Source: Verrucomicrobiota bacterium (GTDB lineage: Bacteria; Verrucomicrobiota; Kiritimatiellia; Kiritimatiellales; Tichowtungiaceae). Taken from it: DNA of 6,368 bases. The notes under the pieces were generated by a model. The model was not told the origin of the DNA. It worked only from the letters and a program-made list of their open reading frames with translations, and ran no database searches. The stretch's first letter is position 1, and every line of letters starts with the position of its first letter. The stretch spans positions 1 through 6,368 of the forward strand of contig JADYZA010000065.1 in assembly GCA_020853375.1 (NCBI GenBank). The letters run 5' to 3'. Both the position numbers and the translations under genes were made by a program. This document shows, one piece after another, positions 1 to 5,185 of this stretch.

Positions 1-487
1 CCAGCATCACCGGTTTACCGACGGCGACTTTCATCGCGAGCGCCCGCTCCCAGCTACTGAGCTTACCGGTTCCGCCGACGGTGTTCGGGTCAAAGGAGTC
101 GGCCAGCAAAACGGAAGGTTCGGGATTTACGGCGTCCAGAATATTCCGGTTAACCTCTTCGCCCATGCGCGGCGAAAGCCAGGTTTCCAATCCTTGGAAA
201 AGCGGACGGTCGATTTTCCAATCGTTGGAAATCAGGTGAATTTGAACCACATCGAGCCGGCAGGCGACAGCGATGGATTCGACTTCGGAGGGCGGCGGCT
301 CGACAAACACGCCGACTTTTTTGATCTGATCGGGAATGCTGTTCAGCCAGCGGGCGACCTGTTCGGGGCGCACGTAACGCTTGGCGCGCGGCCAGAAGAC
401 GAAGCCGATCGCGTCGGGCTCTAAAGCGCAAATCTGCTCCAGATCGCCTCTGGAGCAGATTCCGCAGATTTTAATAAAGGTTCCCAT
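1..487 (-). CDS. trpF: Phosphoribosylanthranilate isomerase (TrpF), 3' end outside window
   Basis: TrpF converts N-(5-phosphoribosyl)anthranilate to CdRP in tryptophan synthesis, in the cytoplasm. The 162 visible residues follow the family order: KICG near the N-terminus (C8 matches the catalytic Cys), DAIGFVFWP at 25-33, RYV at 38-40, KVGVFVE at 57-63, LDVVQIH at 78-84, then LLAD (D130, matching the general-acid Asp) and GGTGKLSSW around 138-146, the phosphate-binding part. The common HG after VQL is HL here. Start chosen at 487 because the protein aligns from there and GAGGG, lying over the end of the upstream azoR gene, is a suitable ribosome site. About 40-50 C-terminal residues are missing off the left edge. 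It is 8 bp downstream of azoR, so probably cotranscribed. A strong hairpin lies inside codons 9-19. Identification is secure; the motif matching is from memory of the family. Confidence 0.93.
   Translation of the reverse strand, partial: MGTFIKICGICSRGDLEQICALEPDAIGFVFWPRAKRYVRPEQVARWLNSIPDQIKKVGVFVEPPPSEVESIAVACRLDVVQIHLISNDWKIDRPLFQGLETWLSPRMGEEVNRNILDAVNPEPSVLLADSFDPNTVGGTGKLSSWERALAMKVAVGKPVML
431..461 (-). repeat. Perfect 13-bp hairpin inside the start of trpF
   Basis: Bases 431-443 and 449-461 are exact reverse complements around a 5-nt loop. In the trpF mRNA this falls at about +27 to +57 from the ATG and encodes part of ICSRGDLEQI. No T-run follows on the minus strand, so it is not an intrinsic terminator. 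It could affect translation or mRNA stability, or be chance; its role is unknown. Confidence 0.8.
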
Positions 488-495
488 GAAACGGA

Positions 496-1143
496 TTATC
501 CCTCGGCGGCTTCCTCCGCGAGTTCCTCGGCCAGCTCTTCGGCGGCTTCGAACGCCATTTCGCGGCGGACTGCGCTGTCGCTGAAAAAGAGCGGGTTCTG
601 TCCGTCGGCCCAGGCGATACGGATATCGGAAATTCCGATGAAGCCGAAAGCGGCGTTTACTTGACGGGTCAGCGCGTCGCGCGCGTCGTTTTCCTTATAG
701 ATGCCGCCGGAAGCGACCAGCAGGACGAGCGTGGTGATGTTGTGCAGCGGTTTCGGGCCGGCTTCGGTCAGCTCGAAAATAAAGCCGGGGGCCAGCACCT
801 GATCCATCCAGGCTTTCATCACGCCGGGAACGGTGAAATTCCACATCGGCATGGTCAGCACCAGCACGTCGGCTTTTTTGAGTTCGTCGATCTGCTTCTG
901 CGCGTAGTTCATGGCCGCTTCTTCGGCTTTGGTCGGCTCGTAAGCTGGATCAAAGACGGGATTCCACATGCGGCGGTAAAGGTCGTTGGAATAGTAAGGC
1001 GGCTTGTCCTGGTAGAGATCGATGTTGTTCAGCTCGACGTCGGGATTGAGCTCCATCAGTTTGCCGAAGAAGCGGGCGGCGAGCTGCTTTGAGACGGACT
1101 GCTCGACCGGCTTCGGATTGGCGCATACGTGCAAAATATTCAT
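496..1143 (-). CDS. azoR: FMN-dependent NADH:quinone oxidoreductase / azoreductase (AzoR family)
   Basis: A 215-residue flavodoxin-like fold protein. AzoR enzymes use FMN and NAD(P)H to reduce quinones and azo compounds by two electrons in the cytoplasm. Visible features are the FMN-phosphate segment NPKPVEQSVSKQLA (9-22), the strand ADVLVLTMPMWNFTVPG (91-107), where PMWNF matches the flavin-binding PMYNF of E. coli AzoR, MKAWMDQVL (109-117), and SGGIY (145-149) near the isoalloxazine. E. coli AzoR has about 201 residues; this one has an extra acidic tail of repeated AEELAEE type (200-215). The open frame extends upstream to 1221, but I chose the ATG at 1143: the family N-terminus begins MNILHV and GGGAG precedes it by about 9 nt. 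It is the first gene of the azoR-trpF pair. The natural substrate cannot be inferred, and its link to tryptophan synthesis is unclear. Confidence 0.87.
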   Translation of the reverse strand: MNILHVCANPKPVEQSVSKQLAARFFGKLMELNPDVELNNIDLYQDKPPYYSNDLYRRMWNPVFDPAYEPTKAEEAAMNYAQKQIDELKKADVLVLTMPMWNFTVPGVMKAWMDQVLAPGFIFELTEAGPKPLHNITTLVLLVASGGIYKENDARDALTRQVNAAFGFIGISDIRIAWADGQNPLFFSDSAVRREMAFEAAEELAEELAEEAAEG

Positions 1144-1191
1144 TCGATCATACTCCCATAGGTTTGGTTCTGTTCGGAAATCAACCTCGGG

Positions 1192-1221
1192 ACTGTAACA
1201 GCGGCGCGGGGCGTGGCACAA
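1192..1221 (-). promoter_or_regulatory. Weak sigma70-like promoter candidate for azoR-trpF
   Basis: Read on the minus strand, TTGTGC (1216-1221) and TACAGT (1192-1197) are 18 bp apart, about 50 bp before the azoR start. The match is partial. The rest of the divergent gap 1144-1334 shows no clear trp operator, leader peptide or attenuator. TATAAC at 1305-1310 is a possible -10 for trpB but has no good -35 partner. Confidence 0.25.
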
Positions 1222-1320
1222 GCGTTTCTTTAGGAGCGCGGCACTCTTTCCGCCGCACGGTCTTGCCCGCCGTCTGATTTTATCCTAGGCTCCGGCTCGC
1301 TTTTTATAACCGTTCACCTT

Positions 1321-1327
1321 GGAGGAG
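1321..1327 (+). promoter_or_regulatory. Shine-Dalgarno site of trpB
   Basis: GGAGGAG is an excellent anti-SD match. GGAGG ends 9 nt before the ATG at 1335, which fixes the trpB start. Confidence 0.85.
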
Positions 1328-1334
1328 CGTCCCG

Positions 1335-2546
1335 ATGAAAAAAGACTACAGCAACTATCTTCAGAACACACCGGATGCCGACGGCAACTTCGGAAACTAC
1401 GGCGGCGCGTTTATTCCGCCGCAACTCACCGGGCCGATGAAGGAAATCCATGAAGCCTATCTTAAGATAAGCCGCTCGCACCGCTTCATCGAAGAACTGC
1501 GCTCCATCCGCAAGCACTATCAGGGCCGCCCCACTCCGGTCTATCACGCCGCGCGCTTGTCCGAAAAATGCGGCGGCGCCCAGATTTATCTCAAACGCGA
1601 AGACCTCAACCACACCGGCGCGCACAAGATCAACCACTGCATGGGCGAAGGACTGCTCGCCAAATACATGGGCAAGAAAAAGCTGATCGCTGAAACCGGC
1701 GCGGGCCAGCACGGCGTCGCGCTCGCCACCGCCGCCGCCTACTTTGGCCTCGAATGCGAAATCCACATGGGCGAAGTGGATATCGCCAAAGAACATCCCA
1801 ACGTTGTGCGGATGAAACTGCTCGGCGCCAAAGTCGTTCCGGTTTCGCACGGGCTCAAAACGCTCAAAGAAGCGGTCGACTCGGCGTTTCAGGCGTACCT
1901 GAAAGATCCTCAGACCGCGATTTACTGTATCGGCTCGGTCGTCGGTCCGCATCCGTTCCCGATGCTGGTGCGCGACTTCCAGAGTGTCGTCGGCATCGAA
2001 GCGCGCGAACAGTTTCAGGAAATGACCGGCGGCCTGCCGGATGTTATCACCGCCTGCGTCGGCGGCGGCAGCAACGCCATGGGTCTTTTCTCGGCGTTTC
2101 TGAACGACCCGAGCGAAATCTGGGGCGTTGAGCCGCTCGGACGCGGACCGAAAACCGGCGACCACGCCGCGACCATGTCTTACGGAATGCCCGGGATCAT
2201 CCACGGCTTCAAGTGCTATCTTCTGCAGGACGAAAAGGGCGAACCGTCGCCGGTTTATTCCATCGCCAGCGGACTCGACTACCCCGGTGTCGGCCCCGAG
2301 CACAGCCACCTTAAGGATACAGGCCGGGTGCACTACACCACCGCCGACGACAAGGCCTGCCTGAACGCGTTCTTCACCCTTTGCCGCACCGAAGGAATTA
2401 TTCCGGCGCTCGAAAGCGCGCATGCGGTCGCCTTTGCGATGAAGAAAGCCGTCGAAATGAAATCCGGCACAATTCTGGTCAACCTCTCGGGGCGCGGCGA
2501 CAAAGACCTCGACTTCGTGGTGGATAACCACGGCTACGGCGACTAG
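1335..2546 (+). CDS. trpB: Tryptophan synthase beta subunit (TrpB1 type)
   Basis: TrpB joins indole, normally channelled from TrpA, with L-serine to give tryptophan, using PLP. At 403 residues it has the usual length. Visible landmarks: [11 protein letters not shown] (21-31); [13 protein letters not shown] (88-100), with K98 the PLP Schiff-base lysine; [13 protein letters not shown] (115-127), with E120 matching the catalytic Glu109 of Salmonella; [13 protein letters not shown] (204-216); CVGGGSN (241-247), the PLP phosphate loop; [11 protein letters not shown] (313-323), with the substrate-gating Asp at 315; [12 protein letters not shown] (353-364); and NLSGRGDKD (383-391), with S385 at the PLP ring nitrogen. 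All key residues are intact, so it should be active. The sequence is the TrpA-dependent TrpB1 class, yet no trpA follows; pfp is 123 bp downstream. trpF lies close by but divergent, with azoR between. Confidence 0.97.
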   Translation: MKKDYSNYLQNTPDADGNFGNYGGAFIPPQLTGPMKEIHEAYLKISRSHRFIEELRSIRKHYQGRPTPVYHAARLSEKCGGAQIYLKREDLNHTGAHKINHCMGEGLLAKYMGKKKLIAETGAGQHGVALATAAAYFGLECEIHMGEVDIAKEHPNVVRMKLLGAKVVPVSHGLKTLKEAVDSAFQAYLKDPQTAIYCIGSVVGPHPFPMLVRDFQSVVGIEAREQFQEMTGGLPDVITACVGGGSNAMGLFSAFLNDPSEIWGVEPLGRGPKTGDHAATMSYGMPGIIHGFKCYLLQDEKGEPSPVYSIASGLDYPGVGPEHSHLKDTGRVHYTTADDKACLNAFFTLCRTEGIIPALESAHAVAFAMKKAVEMKSGTILVNLSGRGDKDLDFVVDNHGYGD

Positions 2547-2580
2547 CGCTGATTTTTCCGGAAATCGCGAAATATTTTCT
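2547..2580 (+). terminator. Possible weak terminator after trpB
   Basis: CGC-(T)-GATTT at 2547-2555 pairs with AAATC-GCG at 2562-2569 around loop TTCCGG (one bulged T), followed by a mixed A/T stretch ending in TTTTCT. The stem is AT-rich and the T-run is broken, so trpB and pfp may still be partly cotranscribed. No convincing promoter is seen in the rest of the gap to 2669. Confidence 0.3.
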
Positions 2581-2656
2581 TAGGAATATCGGAATTTTGC
2601 AGTAAATATACCGGACAAGTTCGACTTATTTCAGGTATTGGAATCGCATAAAACAC

Positions 2657-2661
2657 AGGAG
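2657..2661 (+). promoter_or_regulatory. Shine-Dalgarno site of pfp
   Basis: AGGAG, followed by AAG, lies 8 nt before the ATG at 2670 and supports that start. Confidence 0.75.
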
Positions 2662-2669
2662 AAGTTCTC

Positions 2670-3953
2670 ATGGGAAAAAATGTATTGGTGGCACAGTCCG
2701 GAGGCCCGTCGCCGGTAATCAACAACTCGCTTCGCGGAGTCATCGACGCCTGCCGCGCCTATCCGTCCAAATTCGGGAAAATCTATGGCGGATGGCATGG
2801 CATTGAGGGCGTTCTCCAGGAGGAGCTGATCGATCTTTCCGCACAGGATGCCTACGAAATTTCCCTGCTGGCGACCACGCCTGCCGCCGGAGCCATTGGC
2901 ACCTGCCGGTATAAGCTGAAAGAATCCCAGCATGAGGATTTCGCCCGGATCATCGAAGTGCTCAAAGCCCACGACATCGGCTATTTCTTCTACATCGGCG
3001 GCAACGATTCCATGGACACCGCCAACAAAGTCTCCATGCTGGCCGCGAAAAACAATCTGGATCTAACAGTCGTCGGAATACCGAAAACCGTCGACAACGA
3101 TGTCGGCGACCAGGACTTCAAACTTCTCGACCACACTCCCGGCTACGGCTCAATCGCGCGGTACTGGGCGAATTATATTCAGAACATCAATCAGGAAAGC
3201 CTCGGATGCTGCACACATAATCCCGTCCTCGTCTTGCAGGCCATGGGGCGGAAAACCGGATTTATTCCGGCGGCGGCGCGGCTGGGCGACCCGAAACGCG
3301 AAATGCCGCTGCAAATCTATATGCCGGAATCCAAACTGTCTCTGGACGATCTGACAGACAACGTCCGCGATGAATTGAAGCGCAGCGGACGCTGTATCGT
3401 CGTCGTCAGCGAAGGCTTTGATGTCGGCGATCTGGGCTGGCAGCACGACCGCTTCGGGCACATCGACTATTCCGCATCCGAAAGCACCGTATGTCAGGCG
3501 CTCGTAAACCACCTGAACAAACAGAAACTCTCAAAATACGGGCCGGCCTTCGGCAACATCTCCGGACTCGAACAGAGAATGGTGTCGGTCTACGCCTCCA
3601 ACGTCGACCTCGACGAAGCGCACAAAGTCGCGGTGCATGCCGTTGAAATCGCCCTGAAAGAAGGCACAGGCTACATGGCGAACATCCTGCGCAAGCCGGG
3701 CGAAGCCTATGAGGTTTATTTCGACAAAGTTCCGCTGGCCTTGGTCGCGAACGCCGACCGGCATATCCCCGAAAAATGGCTGACGAAAAGCAGATGCGAC
3801 GTAAACGACGACTATCTGAAATACGCCAGACCGCTCATCGGCGAAGGCTGGGTCAAAACGCCGATTGAAAACGGTCTCCAGCGTTTCGCGAGAATCAAAA
3901 AGGTCTACGCTGATAAGAAATGCGGCAACTACGTGCCGGAATCCTATCGGTAA
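2670..3953 (+). CDS. pfp: Pyrophosphate-dependent 6-phosphofructokinase
   Basis: A 427-residue PfkA-superfamily enzyme that interconverts fructose 6-phosphate and fructose 1,6-bisphosphate, with PPi/Pi in place of ATP/ADP, so it is reversible in glycolysis and gluconeogenesis. Landmarks: VLVAQSGGPSPVIN (5-18), the phosphate-donor loop; YIGGNDSMDTA (108-118); GIPKTVDNDV (136-145), with K139 and D142 (D142 matches the catalytic Asp127 of E. coli PfkA); AMGRKTGF (191-198); SEGF (247-250), sugar binding. The PKTVDND lysine and the Asp after GGN are the usual marks of PPi use; ATP enzymes have GGDGS and GTIDND. The first Asp of GGDDS is Asn here, a variant I believe exists in a clade of these enzymes. 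Start fixed by AGGAG. A strong terminator follows 26 bp after the stop. PPi use is inferred from motifs, not shown. Confidence 0.93.
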   Translation: MGKNVLVAQSGGPSPVINNSLRGVIDACRAYPSKFGKIYGGWHGIEGVLQEELIDLSAQDAYEISLLATTPAAGAIGTCRYKLKESQHEDFARIIEVLKAHDIGYFFYIGGNDSMDTANKVSMLAAKNNLDLTVVGIPKTVDNDVGDQDFKLLDHTPGYGSIARYWANYIQNINQESLGCCTHNPVLVLQAMGRKTGFIPAAARLGDPKREMPLQIYMPESKLSLDDLTDNVRDELKRSGRCIVVVSEGFDVGDLGWQHDRFGHIDYSASESTVCQALVNHLNKQKLSKYGPAFGNISGLEQRMVSVYASNVDLDEAHKVAVHAVEIALKEGTGYMANILRKPGEAYEVYFDKVPLALVANADRHIPEKWLTKSRCDVNDDYLKYARPLIGEGWVKTPIENGLQRFARIKKVYADKKCGNYVPESYR

Positions 3954-3979
3954 CCCGTAGCTCAAACACACACCAACAC

Positions 3980-4019
3980 AGGCCGGAACTGCCGCAAGCG
4001 GTTCCGGCCTGAGCTTTTT
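3980..4019 (+). terminator. Intrinsic terminator of pfp
   Basis: AGGCCGGAAC (3980-3989) pairs perfectly with GTTCCGGCCT (4001-4010). The loop can add a further CGC/GCG pairing. GAGCTTTTT follows, a T-run starting 4 nt past the stem. This ends the trpB-pfp transcript. Confidence 0.87.
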
Positions 4020-4038
4020 CAAAAACTGCGGCCTCTAT

Positions 4039-4116
4039 CGTAGACGAGGCTTCCAGCCTCGTTTGGTAAATCTACACGTAACTCACATGCAAACGAGGCT
4101 GGAAGCCTCGTCTACG
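4039..4116. repeat. REP-like palindromic doublet 1 (27-bp perfect inverted repeat)
   Basis: Bases 4039-4065 and 4090-4116 are exact reverse complements with a 24-bp spacer. Each arm is itself a hairpin: GTAG head (4040-4043), stem ACGAGGCT / AGCCTCGT (4044-4051, 4055-4062), loop TCC. The second arm has the same unit on the minus strand, with GTAG at 4112-4115. GTAG followed by a hairpin, in head-to-head pairs, is the build of REP/BIME elements processed by RAYT transposases. No RAYT gene is in this window. It may also act as a bidirectional transcription or mRNA-end structure. Confidence 0.85.
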
Positions 4117-4355
4117 CCAACCCACAAAAAATTTGTGCGGCTACAGTTCTTCTGAATTTGCTCTGGGATTCTCTCCCCGCCCCTATTCATCTTTCTGAAC
4201 GTATTTCCCCAAGCGGGAGCTGTTTCTCGCAAAGCCGCGAAGCCGCCGAGCCAGACCAAGAGCGGTTGTTTGCAGGACTTCTACAATGCGAATTTGGGGT
4301 TCCCCTCATTCATCATTAAGAACTCATCGTTCATCATTTTGAACTATAGCATTTC
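4117..4355. other. Noncoding stretch between the two repeat doublets
   Basis: No protein gene or RNA gene is recognised. It holds a small palindrome CACAAA-AAA-TTTGTG (4123-4137), a 16-bp segment (4223-4238) repeated at 4638-4653 beyond the tRNA, and two copies of TTCATCATT (4309-4317, 4330-4338). It looks like a landing zone for small repeats. Confidence 0.6.
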
Positions 4356-4458
4356 ACGATTCAAATGCCGTAATTCTGTAGGCCCGCTGTCCCCAGCGGG
4401 CGCGCCGGACGAGGACGTCCGGCCTACACCGGAAAATAGGGTACGGCATTTCATTCGT
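4356..4458. repeat. REP-like palindromic doublet 2 inside 17-bp inverted repeats
   Basis: Two head-to-head hairpins. On the plus strand, GTAG (4378-4381) is followed by GCCCGCTG-TCCC-CAGCGGGC (4382-4401). On the minus strand, GTAG (4424-4427) is followed by GCCGGACG-TCCT-CGTCCGGC (4423 back to 4404). The hairpins are 2 bp apart. Around them, 4356-4372 and 4442-4458 form a 17-bp inverted repeat matching at 15 positions, with a 10-bp perfect core. The whole 103-bp unit resembles a small nonautonomous mobile palindrome. Stem sequences differ from doublet 1, but the GTAG head, 8-bp stem and TCC-beginning loop are the same. Confidence 0.8.
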
Positions 4459-4494
4459 TATCTGCTCTAGAGGCCCTGCTCATCATTCTGAATA

Positions 4495-4571
4495 TGGTGC
4501 CCCGGACAGGACTTGAACCTGTAACCCTCAGATTCGAAATCTGATGCTCTATCCAATTGAGCTACCGAGGC
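4495..4571 (-). tRNA. tRNA-Arg (anticodon TCG), CCA encoded
   Basis: A full cloverleaf on the minus strand: acceptor GCCTCGG/CCGGGGC (one T-G pair), D arm with TAGCTCAATTGGATAGAGC, anticodon stem TCAGA/TCTGA around loop TTTCGAA giving anticodon TCG, variable loop about 5 nt, and T arm ACAGG-TTCAAGT-CCTGT. Discriminator A is followed by a genomic CCA. It reads CGA and possibly other CGN codons. The palindromic doublets lie on its 3' side; the accessory genes lie on its 5' side. Confidence 0.97.
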
Positions 4572-4637
4572 GGAAGAGAAGGGAGGAAGTATGAAGGATG
4601 AACTATGAAAGATGAAGACGGATTTTGGGCAAAGAGA

Positions 4638-4653
4638 TTTCTCGCAAAGCCGC
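4638..4653 (+). repeat. 16-bp direct repeat shared with 4223-4238
   Basis: TTTCTCGCAAAGCCGC occurs identically at 4223-4238 and 4638-4653, on either side of the tRNA. The right copy runs into the beginning of the left vsr relic. It could be a scattered short repeat or a recombination scar; only two copies are visible. Confidence 0.6.
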
Positions 4654-4925
4654 CACCCCGAAAAGCAACAAAGCCTTCTGGAAAAAGACCGCCGAAGGCA
4701 GAGGCTGGCGCTATTGCGACGGCAAGGAATGCAATGACTGGCAACTTTGAGCGCAACGTCGCCAATGATCGGAAACGCGCCCGCGAACTGAAAAAAATCG
4801 GGTGGCGCGTGCTGACTGTATAGTCTTGTGAAATGGAGAAGAACCCAAGCCGTGTCTTCAGGAAAATCGAAAAAGGCCTCCGCCAAAATCCAAAATCGCA
4901 TCCTGAACAGCCTCTCGCAATTTGA
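4640..4925 (+). pseudogene. Decayed 3' part of a very-short-patch repair endonuclease gene (vsr), left copy
   Basis: Vsr nicks DNA next to T:G mismatches left by cytosine-5 methylation. Here only its C-terminal half can be read, in two frames. SRKAATPKSNKAFWKK (4640-4687) matches the segment ending in the DNA-intercalating Trp (W86 of E. coli Vsr). A 58-nt segment (4688-4745) then replaces what is one codon in the right-hand copy and shifts the frame. FERNVANDRKRARELKKI and GWRVLTV follow (4746-4820). A TAG at 4821 sits exactly where the conserved VWEC Trp should be. Reading through it gives S-C-E-M-E-K, so the expected Cys survives, and the frame ends at TGA 4923-4925. The catalytic N-terminal half is absent. 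A possible GFW remnant at 4620-4628 is too weak to count. Nonfunctional as an endonuclease; the family match is from memory but strong. Confidence 0.8.
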
Positions 4926-4950
4926 CAGAACTGTCTTTGGCGGCTAATAT
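4922..4950 (+). promoter_or_regulatory. Near-consensus sigma70 promoter of the GNAT module
   Basis: TTGACA (4922-4927), a 17-bp spacer, then TAATAT (4945-4950): a perfect -35 and a 5/6 -10 at optimal spacing. Transcription should start near 4957, leaving a leader of about 64 nt before the antitoxin ATG at 5021. The -35 box overlaps the last codons of the left vsr relic. Confidence 0.85.
4924..4935. promoter_or_regulatory. Candidate operator palindrome over the -35 box
   Basis: GACAG-AA-CTGTC is a perfect 5-bp inverted repeat with a 2-bp centre, covering the end of the -35 and the start of the spacer. That is a position where a repressor would block RNA polymerase, as in autoregulated toxin-antitoxin operons. 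The regulator is not known. The 54-residue protein downstream is the obvious candidate, but shows no recognised DNA-binding motif. Confidence 0.45.
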
Positions 4951-5007
4951 CGTTGCGATTTAAGAGTTGAAGCTCCTGAAAAATATGGTTCAATGCGCGC
5001 CCCGTTT

Positions 5008-5014
5008 AAGGGAG
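5008..5014 (+). promoter_or_regulatory. Shine-Dalgarno site deciding the antitoxin start
   Basis: AAGGGAG lies 6 nt before the ATG at 5021. The open frame also has an earlier ATG at 4967, but that one lacks a ribosome site and lies only about 10 nt past the predicted transcription start. Confidence 0.75.
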
Positions 5015-5020
5015 AAGATT

Positions 5021-5185
5021 ATGGCCAGACCTATTAAAGAAACTCCGTTCCTGCATGGAAACGACGCCCGCCGGTTTAATGAGCAGATCAAAGCTCCGGT
5101 TCGGGTATCTCTGGAAGAAGTTCGCCGGGCTCAGTCCATCTATCGCGCTGTCAACAAACACAGCGGAAGCCCATGTTGCGGCTAG
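5021..5185 (+). CDS. Small putative antitoxin partner of the GNAT protein (54 aa)
   Basis: A 54-residue charged protein starting MARPIKETPFLHGNDARRF, followed by VSLEEVRRAQSIYRAV (29-44), probably one amphipathic helix. I recall short proteins with the same MARPIKETP...GxDARRF opening being encoded directly upstream of toxin genes, including acetyltransferases, but cannot name a family. No ribbon-helix-helix or helix-turn-helix is evident. The last 13 nt overlap the GNAT start (ATG at 5173) in another frame, so translation is probably coupled. Small size, acceptor position before a GNAT gene, a strong own promoter and a palindrome over the -35 all fit an antitoxin gene. The C-terminal KHSGSPCCG may be shaped by the overlap. 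The role is inferred from context. Confidence 0.7.
   Translation: MARPIKETPFLHGNDARRFNEQIKAPVRVSLEEVRRAQSIYRAVNKHSGSPCCG

Noticed and set aside
1155..1184. Second minus-strand promoter TTGATT-18-TATGGG for azoR
   Set aside because: Its -10 would overlap the azoR ribosome site and leave almost no leader.
1144..1334. Trp attenuator, leader peptide or TrpR operator upstream of trpB
   Set aside because: No short frame rich in Trp codons, no terminator/antiterminator pair and no operator-like palindrome could be found.
1314..2531. 405-codon open frame antisense to trpB
   Set aside because: It mirrors trpB in a GC-rich gene; trpB has all family residues and a strong ribosome site, while the antisense product resembles no family.
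4605..4823. 72-codon plus-strand frame as a real small gene
   Set aside because: Only its C-terminal part has homology (Vsr); the rest is out of frame with the vsr relic. It is a by-product of the frameshift.
4467..4901. Minus-strand frame running through the tRNA
   Set aside because: Contains SVAQLDRASDFESEG, the usual false translation of a tRNA-Arg gene.
4893..4961. 8-bp inverted repeat AAATCGCA / TGCGATTT flanking the GNAT promoter
   Set aside because: Widely spaced and short enough to arise by chance; the 12-bp palindrome on the -35 is the better operator candidate.
4967..5020. N-terminal extension of the antitoxin from an ATG at 4967
   Set aside because: No ribosome site before 4967 and very close to the predicted transcript start; the ATG at 5021 has AAGGGAG and starts the recognisable protein.
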